From JAQVEM01 sp964601205 (GTDB lineage Bacteria > Actinomycetota > Humimicrobiia > Humimicrobiales > Humimicrobiaceae): a stretch of DNA of 64,000 nt. The stretch spans positions 62,001-126,000 of the forward strand of contig CAZRML010000005.1 in the NCBI GenBank assembly GCA_964601205.1, written 5' to 3'. Shown in pieces: positions 47,162 to 56,419 of the stretch. The position numbers and the translations under genes are program-made. Within the stretch, counting starts at the first letter, position 1. Each line of letters opens with the position of its first letter. The notes below the pieces were generated by a model that saw only the letters and a list, made by a program, of their open reading frames with translations, had not been told where the DNA came from and did no database searches.

Positions 47162-49306
47162 ATGGAAAAAAGTTATGAAATTGAAATTGGTGGTAAGAAG
47201 TTTACATTCACCACCGGGAAGATAGCGAAGCAGGCTAATTCAGTTTTAATAAAACATGAAGGGAACGGAGTTCTTGTTACAGCTGTTATGAACACAAAAC
47301 CAGCAGAGGGTCTGGATTTCTTTCCCCTTGTAGTAGATGTCGAAGAAAGAATGTATGCAGCCGGAAAAATACCGGGAGGTTTTTTTAAAAGAGAGGGCAG
47401 AGCCAGTGATAAAGCAGTCCTTAATGCAAGGCTTACCGACAGAGCACTCAGACCGTTATTCAACAAGAATATAAGAAATGAAGTTCAGCTAATTGCCACG
47501 GTTATTTCATTTGACCAGGTAAATCCCTACGATATTTCTGTAATAAATGGAGCTTCAACAGCCCTGTATATATCAGATATACCATTTGATGAACCAATTG
47601 GCGCTGTGAGGATGGGAAAGATAGATGAAAAATGGATAATAAATCCTTCATATAATGAAATTGAGGAAAGTATTATAGATATAGTTGTAGCGGGTACAGA
47701 GGATGCCATATTAATGGTTGAAGCAGGAGGCAAAGAGGCTGATGAAGAAATAGTTATTGAAGCTATAGATAGGGCGCATAATGAAATAAAAAAGATTATT
47801 GGCCACCAGAAAGAGTTTTGTAAGATAACCTGTAAAAAGAAAAAGGATACAATTAATTTTAAATTAAATGAGGATATAGAAAAAAAGGTTGTAAAGCTTG
47901 CGGAAAATAAAATCAGTGAGATCCTGGATGAAATTGCAGAATATTCAGCAGTTAAAGAAAAGAAAATATTGCTTGATAGCACGGATAAGGGATACTTCCA
48001 GGATAAAGTTTTGATTTTAAAGGAAGAAATTGTAGAGAAATTAGGAGAGGATTTTCCTGAAGATGAAGAAAGTATAGAAGTAAGTTTTAAAGAGCTTGAA
48101 AGAAAATTGGTAAGGAAGATGATACTTGAAAAAGGGGTAAGACCTGACGGGAGGAATCCTGATGAAATAAGAGAAATAAGTTGTGAGGTTGGTTTATTTC
48201 CCGGGACAACCCATGGTGTCGGTCTTTTTACCAGAGGAAAGACACAGGCTCTTACCATACTTGCACTGGGTTCAATAAGAGAATCACAAAAAATTGATAG
48301 TCTGGGAAAAGAAGAATTTAAAAGATATATTCATCATTATAACTTTCCCCCATTTAGTGTTGGTGAGACATGGCCATTAAGGGGGCCCAAGAGAAGAGAA
48401 ATAGGACACGGAGCTCTGGCTGAAAAAGCTTTGAGACCTATGATTCCTGATGAAGATGAGTTTCCCTATGTTTTGAGGCTGGTATCTGAAATCCTGGAAT
48501 CCAATGGGTCAACTTCAATGGCGAGCGTTTGTGGAAGCACGCTGGCTTTGATGGATGCCGGGGTTCCTATATCAAATCCAGTTTCCGGAATAGCAATGGG
48601 TCTTATTAAAGGTGAAGGGGATAAATATGTGGTGTTGAAAGATATTCAGGGAATAGAAGATTTCTATGGTGATATGGACTTTAAGGTTGCAGGGACTAAA
48701 AATGGTATAACAGCCTTACAGATGGATATAAAAGTAAAAGGCGTTAGCCTTGATATTATAAGGGCAATACTGGAAAAAGGCAGAGAAGGAAGGCTTTACA
48801 TACTTGATAAAATGCTGGAGGTTATACCCGAACCGCGCAAGAGTTTATCTGAGTGTGCCCCGAAAATAACTACATTTAAGATACCCAAAGAAAAAATTGG
48901 TGAAGTTATTGGACCCGGGGGAAAGAATGTTAAAAATATTAAGGAAGAGTTTGATTTAGAGGAGATTGACATAAGTGATTATAACGGCGAGGGCCTGGTT
49001 TCTATTACTTCATCCAGTGCTTCTAATATTGAAATGGCAAAGAATAAAATAATGGGAATGTTAAGGAGTATTGAAGACATACAGATAGGAGAAGTTTTTT
49101 TGGGAACAGTTGTTGGGATTACAAGTTACGGAGCTTTTATAAATCTAATTCCGGGAGTTGATGGTCTTCTTCATATATTAAAAGTTGCAGATAAAAGAAT
49201 TAAAGATGTTAATGATTATTTAAAAATGGGTGATAAAATAATGGTTAAAGTTGTTAATATAGACCCCCGGACAAAAAAAATTGGACTGGACAGAACCGAC
49301 ATCTGA
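47162..49306 (+). CDS. pnp: polynucleotide phosphorylase
   Basis: A 3'-5' phosphorolytic exoribonuclease of 714 residues. Two RNase PH domains (NARLTDRALRPLF in the first; GRNPDEIREISCEVG opening the second) flank an all-alpha domain. They are followed by a KH domain (KIGEVIGPGGKNVKNI) and an S1 domain (GTVVGITSYGAFINLIPGVD). ATG at 47162. Its end overlaps the M16 peptidase gene by 26 bases. Works with RNase J, encoded downstream, in mRNA decay. Confidence 0.97.
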   Translation: MEKSYEIEIGGKKFTFTTGKIAKQANSVLIKHEGNGVLVTAVMNTKPAEGLDFFPLVVDVEERMYAAGKIPGGFFKREGRASDKAVLNARLTDRALRPLFNKNIRNEVQLIATVISFDQVNPYDISVINGASTALYISDIPFDEPIGAVRMGKIDEKWIINPSYNEIEESIIDIVVAGTEDAILMVEAGGKEADEEIVIEAIDRAHNEIKKIIGHQKEFCKITCKKKKDTINFKLNEDIEKKVVKLAENKISEILDEIAEYSAVKEKKILLDSTDKGYFQDKVLILKEEIVEKLGEDFPEDEESIEVSFKELERKLVRKMILEKGVRPDGRNPDEIREISCEVGLFPGTTHGVGLFTRGKTQALTILALGSIRESQKIDSLGKEEFKRYIHHYNFPPFSVGETWPLRGPKRREIGHGALAEKALRPMIPDEDEFPYVLRLVSEILESNGSTSMASVCGSTLALMDAGVPISNPVSGIAMGLIKGEGDKYVVLKDIQGIEDFYGDMDFKVAGTKNGITALQMDIKVKGVSLDIIRAILEKGREGRLYILDKMLEVIPEPRKSLSECAPKITTFKIPKEKIGEVIGPGGKNVKNIKEEFDLEEIDISDYNGEGLVSITSSSASNIEMAKNKIMGMLRSIEDIQIGEVFLGTVVGITSYGAFINLIPGVDGLLHILKVADKRIKDVNDYLKMGDKIMVKVVNIDPRTKKIGLDRTDI

Positions 49307-50612
49307 ATATTTCAATAGTAAGGTAGATAATAAAATAGTTTCATCAACCAGCGTAAAATTCGATCATTACGAGATAACTGAATTAGATAACGGAGTGAAG
49401 GTAATTAGTGAATATATACCTCACTTCAGGTCAATATCAATGGGTCTCTGGGTACCGGCAGGTTCCAGAAATGAAAATGAAAACATAAGTGGAGTAACCC
49501 ACCTCATAGAGCACCTCATATTTAAGGGTACCAATAACAGAAGCGGTAAGGATATAGCTATCGAGTTTGACCTGATGGGTGCAGAATTTAATGCTTTTAC
49601 TGATAAAGAAAATTGTTGCGTATATGCGGATTTTATAGACACTTATCTTGAAAAGTGCACGGAGTTATTGTTTGATATTATAATAAATCCATCTTTTCGT
49701 GAAGAACATATAAAAACTGAAAAAAAAGTTGTTATTGAAGAAATAAAAATTGTAAAAGATAATCCCTCCGAAAATGTCATAAATTATTTTTACGAGGTAG
49801 TTTTTAAAGGTCATCCGCTGGGTCTACCTGTTCTGGGAACAGTAAATTCTGTTAGAAAAGTTAAAAGGCAAACCATACTTGATTACTTTAGAAGAGAATT
49901 TGATGTTAGCAGGCTGGTTGTTTCTGCAGCAGGTAATGTTAAACATCAGGACCTGATTAAAGAAGTTAAAAAGTATACGGGTAGAGGTAAAGTTAATGAA
50001 AAAATAGGGACTACTAAACATTATGAACCTCCGTGTAATAAAAAAGTAAAGAAAATATCCAGTTCTAAAACAGGTTCGGTCCATATGTGTCTGGGTGGAG
50101 CCGGCTGTGGGCGTCACAACAGGGATAAATATCCAATTTCAATATTCACCAATCTTCTGGGTGGCAGCATGAGCAGTAGATTATTTCAGAGAATAAGAGA
50201 GGAAGAGGGGTTAGCTTATTCAGTTTTTAGTAACAATATCCAGTATATCGATACAGGGATAATAATGATTTATGCATCTGTATCACCCAGGAATACTGGA
50301 AGGGTCCTGGATATTGTTAAAAATGAAATAAGAAATATTGGTAAATACGGAGTAGAAGAAACCGAATTTTTGAGAGCCAGGGAAAATTTAAAAGGCAGTG
50401 TGGTGCTGGGTGTTGAAGATATAAGCTCAAGAATGTTCAGACTGGGTAAAGCACTGCTTTTTGATAAAAAAGTTTTGACTATTAATGAGATATTAAAGAA
50501 AATAGATGATGTAAAAAAGAAAGATCTGTGCGATATTGGCAGAAAGTATTTTAATCTTGATAAGATGAGCCTGGTAATGATGGGTAAGGTTAATAAAGGA
50601 AGGTTAATATGA
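49281..50612 (+). CDS. M16-family zinc peptidase
   Basis: A 443-residue processing-peptidase-like protein (YmxG/PepR type). The inverted zinc motif H-L-I-E-H is at 74-78, with the downstream Glu in the V-V-I-E-E-I region. A second inactive M16 half has the R/Y-type motif GLAYSVFSN. The start is uncertain: TTG 49281 lies within pnp and has no ribosome site, and no better ATG, GTG or TTG precedes the conserved region. Commonly found after pnp and before dapB or dut. Substrate unknown. Its last four bases overlap dapB (ATGA). Confidence 0.88.
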   Translation: MDWTEPTSEYFNSKVDNKIVSSTSVKFDHYEITELDNGVKVISEYIPHFRSISMGLWVPAGSRNENENISGVTHLIEHLIFKGTNNRSGKDIAIEFDLMGAEFNAFTDKENCCVYADFIDTYLEKCTELLFDIIINPSFREEHIKTEKKVVIEEIKIVKDNPSENVINYFYEVVFKGHPLGLPVLGTVNSVRKVKRQTILDYFRREFDVSRLVVSAAGNVKHQDLIKEVKKYTGRGKVNEKIGTTKHYEPPCNKKVKKISSSKTGSVHMCLGGAGCGRHNRDKYPISIFTNLLGGSMSSRLFQRIREEEGLAYSVFSNNIQYIDTGIIMIYASVSPRNTGRVLDIVKNEIRNIGKYGVEETEFLRARENLKGSVVLGVEDISSRMFRLGKALLFDKKVLTINEILKKIDDVKKKDLCDIGRKYFNLDKMSLVMMGKVNKGRLI

Positions 50613-51406
50613 AAAAAATAGTGATGGCAGGAATTTGTGGCAGGATGGGTGCTTCTATTTCCAGGGAGTTGATAAAAGAGAAAGAAATAAAATTAGTAGG
50701 AGGATTGGACATTAAGAATTCCGGTATGGATATTGGAGAATTTTTAACAGGGGGGAAAACAGGGTTCAGGATATATGATTCCTATGAAGATATAAAGGGG
50801 CTGGGGCCCGATATTATTATTGATTTTACTAATTCTGAGGTAGCCTTTAGAAATATAAATTGGGCTATTGATAATGGCATAAATATAATTGTTGGAACCA
50901 CAGGTTTAAGTAAGAAAAATTTAGAAAATATTGAGAAAAAGGCTTTAAACTCATCAAGCAGAACACTTATTGTTCCGAATTTTTCAATAGGGGCTGTAAT
51001 TATGATTAAAGTTTCCAGAATGATATCGAAATATTTTGATGATTGTGAGATATTGGAGCTGCACCATGATAAAAAAATAGATGCTCCTTCGGGTACTTCT
51101 GTATATTCGGCAGAGCAGATAAATCTTTCCAAAAATTTTAATGAGTCAAGGTTGAAAGATGGTGAGAAAGAGATTATTGATGGAAGCAGGGGTGGGTTCG
51201 TTAATGGAATCCATATTCATAGTATAAGATTACCCGGGTTGCTGGCACATCAAAATATTATTTTTGGAACAAAAGGACAGACACTATCCATAAGGCATGA
51301 TAGTATGGACAGGTCATCATTTTATCCTGGAGTGGTTCTTGCCGTAAGAAATCTGGATAAACTTCCGAGTTATACTTTTGGGCTGGATAAGCTGATAGAT
51401 TTTTAG
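50609..51406 (+). CDS. dapB: 4-hydroxy-tetrahydrodipicolinate reductase
   Basis: NAD(P)H-dependent reductase of the diaminopimelate/lysine pathway, 265 residues. N-terminal Rossmann domain starts with GICGRMGASI. Other motifs: GTTGLSKKN, VPNFSIGAVIM and the substrate site ELHHDKKIDAPSGTS. Overlaps the peptidase gene. The product supports peptidoglycan cross-links. dapA follows after 27 bases. Confidence 0.96.
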   Translation: MKKIVMAGICGRMGASISRELIKEKEIKLVGGLDIKNSGMDIGEFLTGGKTGFRIYDSYEDIKGLGPDIIIDFTNSEVAFRNINWAIDNGINIIVGTTGLSKKNLENIEKKALNSSSRTLIVPNFSIGAVIMIKVSRMISKYFDDCEILELHHDKKIDAPSGTSVYSAEQINLSKNFNESRLKDGEKEIIDGSRGGFVNGIHIHSIRLPGLLAHQNIIFGTKGQTLSIRHDSMDRSSFYPGVVLAVRNLDKLPSYTFGLDKLIDF

Positions 51407-51433
51407 TTATATTATTTAGAGAAGGAGGAGTTA

Positions 51434-52321
51434 ATGCTAGATATGGGTGAGGTAATTACAGCAATGGTTACCCCGTTTGATAAAGATTATAATCTGGATT
51501 TCGAGTCCTGCAATAGATTAATTGAATATCTTATAAAAGAAGGAAATGATGGAATTTTATTATCCGGTTCTACGGGTGAATGTTCGGTTCTGGATGATGA
51601 AGAAAAGATAGCGTTATTTAAATTTGCAAAGGACAATTTTGGAGATAAGATAAAGATAATTGCAGGAACTGGTTCCAATGATACAAAACATTCTGTGGAG
51701 TTATCAAAAGAAGCGGAAAAAATAGGAGCGGACTGCCTGCTTTTAGTAGCGCCTTATTACAATAAGCCTTCACAGATGGGGATTTTCAAACATTTTGAGA
51801 AAATTGCTTCTGAGGTTAAAACCCCTATTATTTTATATAATGTTCCTTCAAGGACTTCCTCTAATATAAGTTCTGAAACCTGTGTAGAATTATCGAAAAT
51901 AGAAAATATTATCGGTATAAAAGAGGCAAGTGGTGATTTAAGGCAAATTTCAGAAATAATAAGGGACACTGACAGAGATTTTCTGGTTTACAGTGGGAAT
52001 GATGGGGATACATTGCCCATATTATCTGTAGGAGGATACGGAGTAATAAGTGTGGCTTCTCATCTGGTTTGTAAAGAAATAAAGGATATGATTTCAAGTT
52101 TTAAAAGAGGTGACCTTAATAACGCATCGGAAATGCATAGGAATCTTTTGGATATTTTTTATGGAATCTTTATAGCCACAAACCCTGTGCCTGTAAAAGA
52201 AGCTTTAAATTTAAAAGGCATCAGTGTCGGACCGTGCAGACTGCCACTGTACAGTATGGGGGAAAAAGAATTAAAAATTTTTAAAAATATCTTAAGAAGT
52301 TACGGGATAATAAATCAGTAA
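51434..52321 (+). CDS. dapA: 4-hydroxy-tetrahydrodipicolinate synthase
   Basis: Condenses pyruvate with aspartate semialdehyde. 295 residues, TIM barrel. Seen: GSTGECSVLDDEEK, the loop with catalytic Tyr (YYNKPSQMG), ILYNVPSRTSSN and the Schiff-base lysine in GIKEASGDL. The ATG at 51434 follows GAAGGAGG. Substrate and product partner dapB is immediately upstream, so the two consecutive pathway steps are co-expressed. Confidence 0.96.
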   Translation: MLDMGEVITAMVTPFDKDYNLDFESCNRLIEYLIKEGNDGILLSGSTGECSVLDDEEKIALFKFAKDNFGDKIKIIAGTGSNDTKHSVELSKEAEKIGADCLLLVAPYYNKPSQMGIFKHFEKIASEVKTPIILYNVPSRTSSNISSETCVELSKIENIIGIKEASGDLRQISEIIRDTDRDFLVYSGNDGDTLPILSVGGYGVISVASHLVCKEIKDMISSFKRGDLNNASEMHRNLLDIFYGIFIATNPVPVKEALNLKGISVGPCRLPLYSMGEKELKIFKNILRSYGIINQ

Positions 52322-52405
52322 TAGCGGGTCGGGGCTAAATTGATTTGGAAAAACAGAAGAGTGAAAGTTATATTAGAGAAGGTGAGACTTTGTGTATAAA
52401 GAATT

Positions 52406-54073
52406 ATGTCAAGAATAAATAGTTTAAAATTAATACCGCTGGGAGGGTTAAGCGGGATTGGCAAAAATATGACCCTCTTTGAAAAGGATAACCAGATTAT
52501 AATTGTTGACTGTGGGATAATGTTTCCCGACGATGATATGCCGGGAGTTGATTTTATAATACCGGATTTTTCATATATAAAAAAAAATAAAAGCAGGGTA
52601 AAGGCAATAATACTTACGCATGGCCACGAAGACCATATCGGTGCTCTCCCCTTTTTATTCAAAGAAATAAATGTCCCTGTATATGCTACAAAACTGACTA
52701 TAGGTCTAACAAAAACCAAGTTTGATAGTTTACATAGCGGGGACTCTGTTGAATATAATGAAATAGATCCAGACGTACCTCTGAACATAGGGCCATTCAA
52801 TATAAATTTTTTCAGGGTTAATCACAGTATTCCGGATGGTGTCGGGTTAATTATAAATACAGATATCGGTACCATTGTACATACAGGTGATTTTAAATTT
52901 GACTATGCACCCATTGACAATAAACCCACACAATTTTCAAAAATCGCGATAGCAGGCCAGAAAGGTGTTCTGGCACTGTTATGCGATAGTACAAATGCTG
53001 AAGAGTTGGGGTTTACTCTTCCGGAGAGGGATGTGGGCAAAACACTGCTTGAGAAATTTGAGAAGGCTTCTAAAAGGATTATTGTTGCTACTTTTTCATC
53101 TCATATCCATAGAATACAACAGGTACTGGATGTGGCAAATAAACTGGATAAAAAGGTGGCGATAAGCGGTAAATCAATTTTAAAAACTATCCGGGTCTCT
53201 TCTGAGCTGGGTTATTTAAAAATACCGGAAAACACCATAATACCTATAACAAAAATAGATAACTTTCCTATAAAAGAAATAGTTATTCTTTCCACTGGGA
53301 GTCAGGGTGAGCCACTTTCAGCTTTAAATAGAATGGCCCTGGGCGAACATAAAAGAGTTAGTATAATGAAGGGCGATATGGTAATAATCTCAGCTTCTCC
53401 AATACCGGGTAATGAGAAAGCTATATCAAAAACTATTAACAGATTAATTAAGCAGGGAGCCGATGTTTATTATGAATCAATTGCCGGTGTCCATGTGTCG
53501 GGCCATGCTGCACGTGAAGAGATAAAGATTATGATAAGTCTGACCAATCCAAAATATTTTATTCCCGTTCACGGGGAAGATAAGCATAAAATACAGAATG
53601 CACAGATAGCAAGGTCTATGGGGATAAAAGATGAAAATATTATAATAGCTGAAGATGGAGATATAATTAAGATGAACTCGAATCTGTGCAGGGTTTCTAA
53701 AAACCTAAATCCAAGGACTATATATATTGATGGCATAGGTATGGGCAATGTAGAAGATATTGTGCTCAAGGATAGAAGAATACTGTCAGAAAATGGGGTT
53801 ATATTTATAGTAGTTGGCGTTGATTGCATAAAAAAGAATATTCTGCATGAACCTGATTTTACTTTGAAAGGAATAATATATATAGAGGATTTAAAAGAAA
53901 TTATTGATAAATCTAAAAAGGTTATAAAAGATTCCATCAAAAACTGCTTTAGCAAAAATATTGCTTCCAGGTCAGTGATTGAGAACGTAATCAATGACAG
54001 GATGGAAAAATTTATTTTTAAAAAAGCAAGGATAAGACCTATAATAATAACCAAAGTAGTAAACCCATATTAA
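52406..54073 (+). CDS. rnj: ribonuclease J
   Basis: A metallo-beta-lactamase/beta-CASP RNase with endo- and 5'-3' exonuclease activity, 555 residues. Metal motifs: LTHGHEDHIGALPF (HxHxDH), HTGDFKFD and the C-terminal H-V-S-G-H-A and PVHGED motifs. ATG at 52406, 84 bases after dapA. RNase J is the usual decay enzyme of bacteria without RNase E. The adjacency to dapA and ftsK is also found in other Gram-positive-type genomes. Confidence 0.95.
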   Translation: MSRINSLKLIPLGGLSGIGKNMTLFEKDNQIIIVDCGIMFPDDDMPGVDFIIPDFSYIKKNKSRVKAIILTHGHEDHIGALPFLFKEINVPVYATKLTIGLTKTKFDSLHSGDSVEYNEIDPDVPLNIGPFNINFFRVNHSIPDGVGLIINTDIGTIVHTGDFKFDYAPIDNKPTQFSKIAIAGQKGVLALLCDSTNAEELGFTLPERDVGKTLLEKFEKASKRIIVATFSSHIHRIQQVLDVANKLDKKVAISGKSILKTIRVSSELGYLKIPENTIIPITKIDNFPIKEIVILSTGSQGEPLSALNRMALGEHKRVSIMKGDMVIISASPIPGNEKAISKTINRLIKQGADVYYESIAGVHVSGHAAREEIKIMISLTNPKYFIPVHGEDKHKIQNAQIARSMGIKDENIIIAEDGDIIKMNSNLCRVSKNLNPRTIYIDGIGMGNVEDIVLKDRRILSENGVIFIVVGVDCIKKNILHEPDFTLKGIIYIEDLKEIIDKSKKVIKDSIKNCFSKNIASRSVIENVINDRMEKFIFKKARIRPIIITKVVNPY

Positions 54074-54098
54074 CATTATTTAATTTTTAATCCCGAAA

Positions 54099-56378
54099 AT
54101 GAACAGGTCAAAAAATAAGGATAAAAGAATAAAAAACACTAAAAAAAGAACCACGCCAAAAAATCAAATAAATAAGAAGAGGTATGTCAGGAGGAGAACC
54201 GAGGTATACGGCGTTCTGATAATAATGGTATCGGTTTTAATGTTTATAAGTGTATATGGTTTTTCAGAAGCTGGGATAATAAATAAGTCTATAAATGATT
54301 CCCTATCTTTTACTTTCGGGATTGGTAAATATTTAATTCCTTTTATGCTTTTGATATGGGGACTTAGCTTTTTCTTAAAGAGAATCAGTCTCTTACCATC
54401 AAGTTTTGGATGGGGGTTTCTTCTATTATTTTTGTCCATACTTGGTATGCTCGGGAATGATTTCAATTATGTGGATATTTTTGATAAGGTTCTGATAAAG
54501 AATAGAGGAGGAATTGTTGGAGCCGGGGTTTTTTATGGACTGCATAAACTTTTTAGTAGTGCAGGGGCTATTGTAGTATTATCTGTTTTGGTAATTATAT
54601 CAATTTTAATAATAACCAAGGTGTCCCTGGTAGATACGGGTAGAAAAATAATATATTTATTTAAAAAAGTAAGTATCAGACCTTTAGCAGGGTTGTTTAA
54701 AAGAAAAGGCATTACGGGTAGTGAGAAGTCATCAGAAAAAGATGAAAGTGGTAGGGCCGGGATATATGAAGATAAGAACCGGATAGATTCCAGGAAAATT
54801 GGAGCCATTGACGGTGGTAGAAGAAAATCTGAAGAGAAGCTGGATATACCTATTGAGTTTATAAAAAAGGCCGATCTTAATAGACCGGAGGTCAGTCAGT
54901 TAAAAATACCGATGGAAAGGAATAATGAAATTGAGGATAATTACAGGTTACCTCCGGTAAATCTATTAAAAAAGTCCAAAGATATACCATCAAGGTTATA
55001 CAAACAGGGAGTAAAAGAAAGAGCTTATACCTTAAATAAATTGCTGAGTGATTTTAATATAGATGCCCGAATAGAAAGAGTAGTAAGTGGACCCACGGTA
55101 ACCCTTTACGAACTGAAGCTCCCGCCGGGGGTTAAGGTTCAGAGGCTATTGAGTCTGGAGGATGATTTTTGTGTCGCTCTTGGTTCACCTGATATTAGGA
55201 TTTTAACGCCAATACCCGGGAAGTCTGCTATAGGGATAGAAGTCCCTAACAGTATAAGGAAGATAGTTACACTGGGGGATATTTATTCTGCTAATGATAA
55301 GAATTTGACCGAAAATTTTCTGAATGTCCCCCTTGGAAAGAATCTATCCGGGAATATTATATATATGGATATATCAAAAATGCCTCATATATTAATTGCA
55401 GGAGCTACAAACTCGGGAAAGAGTTCCTGTCTTAATAGTATTATTATTTCTCTTTTGATGAAAGTGAAACCTGATGAGGTCAGGTTTGTTATGATTGATC
55501 CCAAAATGGTTGAACTGAGTATTTATAACGGAATTCCACATCTATTATCACCTGTTGTGGTTAACCCCAAAAAGGCTGCTTCAGCACTTTCGTGGGTGGT
55601 ACAGGAGATGGAAAATAGATTTAAATTACTGGTTAGCAAGAATTTTAAGTCTCTGGAAATGTATAACTTTGAAGCCGGAAGAAGCAAAGATGGGGGAGAT
55701 AATTTTAATCCGCTTCCATACATAATTGTTTTTATTGATGAGCTTGCTGACCTGATGATGCTATCAGCTTCAGAAGTAGAAGATAGCATTTGCAGGATTG
55801 CGCAGATGGGAAGAGCGGTAGGTATTCATCTCGTGATATCTACCCAGAGACCTTCAGTTAATATAATAACAGGATTAATAAAAGCGAATATACCATCAAG
55901 AATAGCGTTTATGGTTTCATCAAATGTAGATTCCAGAGTTATTCTGGATTGCGGAGGAGCAGAGAAGTTGATAGGGAAAGGGGATATGCTATATTTGCCC
56001 TATTATTCTAACAGGCCCGAAAGAGTTCAGGGTTCGTTCGTTACTACCCACGAAATAGAAATAATTACCGGTTATATAAAAAATAATAGTACCCCGGAAT
56101 ATAATGCAGAAATATCAAAGAGAATTAGTGAAGAAAAGAAAAGTTTAGATAACGAAGACGAGTTATTCTATGAAGCCTTGAGGGTGGCTGTAGATTTTGG
56201 GCATGCGTCGGCTTCGTTGTTACAGAGGAGATTAAAAATAGGGTATTCAAGGGCCGCAAGGATAATTGACCAGATGGAGGACAGGGAATTAATTAGTGGT
56301 TATGAGGGTAGCAGGCCACGCGAGATCTTAATTTCAAAGGAAGACTTATTAAGGTTATTGGAAGAAAAAGAAAGCTAA
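54099..56378 (+). CDS. ftsK: DNA translocase FtsK/SpoIIIE
   Basis: A septum-located DNA pump, 759 residues. A basic N terminus is followed by four predicted membrane helices (about 35-185), a charged linker, then the motor: Walker A AGATNSGKSS near 432, the IVFIDELADLMM Walker B and the IVLSTQRPSVNIITG-like block. The C-terminal gamma winged helix (about 690-755; SASLLQRRLKIGYSRA) reads oriented KOPS-like sequences. Only four membrane helices and a short linker match the Gram-positive form. A xerC-type recombinase is encoded elsewhere in the window. Confidence 0.95.
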   Translation: MNRSKNKDKRIKNTKKRTTPKNQINKKRYVRRRTEVYGVLIIMVSVLMFISVYGFSEAGIINKSINDSLSFTFGIGKYLIPFMLLIWGLSFFLKRISLLPSSFGWGFLLLFLSILGMLGNDFNYVDIFDKVLIKNRGGIVGAGVFYGLHKLFSSAGAIVVLSVLVIISILIITKVSLVDTGRKIIYLFKKVSIRPLAGLFKRKGITGSEKSSEKDESGRAGIYEDKNRIDSRKIGAIDGGRRKSEEKLDIPIEFIKKADLNRPEVSQLKIPMERNNEIEDNYRLPPVNLLKKSKDIPSRLYKQGVKERAYTLNKLLSDFNIDARIERVVSGPTVTLYELKLPPGVKVQRLLSLEDDFCVALGSPDIRILTPIPGKSAIGIEVPNSIRKIVTLGDIYSANDKNLTENFLNVPLGKNLSGNIIYMDISKMPHILIAGATNSGKSSCLNSIIISLLMKVKPDEVRFVMIDPKMVELSIYNGIPHLLSPVVVNPKKAASALSWVVQEMENRFKLLVSKNFKSLEMYNFEAGRSKDGGDNFNPLPYIIVFIDELADLMMLSASEVEDSICRIAQMGRAVGIHLVISTQRPSVNIITGLIKANIPSRIAFMVSSNVDSRVILDCGGAEKLIGKGDMLYLPYYSNRPERVQGSFVTTHEIEIITGYIKNNSTPEYNAEISKRISEEKKSLDNEDELFYEALRVAVDFGHASASLLQRRLKIGYSRAARIIDQMEDRELISGYEGSRPREILISKEDLLRLLEEKES

Positions 56379-56419
56379 AAGGAAAAAAATAAAATTAGAA
56401 AATCCGGGTTATTAAGAAT

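Noticed and set aside
47527..48258. 243-codon open frame on the minus strand inside pnp
   Set aside because: Entirely antisense to the well-conserved PNPase; its translation is Ser/Ile/Phe-rich low complexity, typical of the shadow of AT-rich genes.
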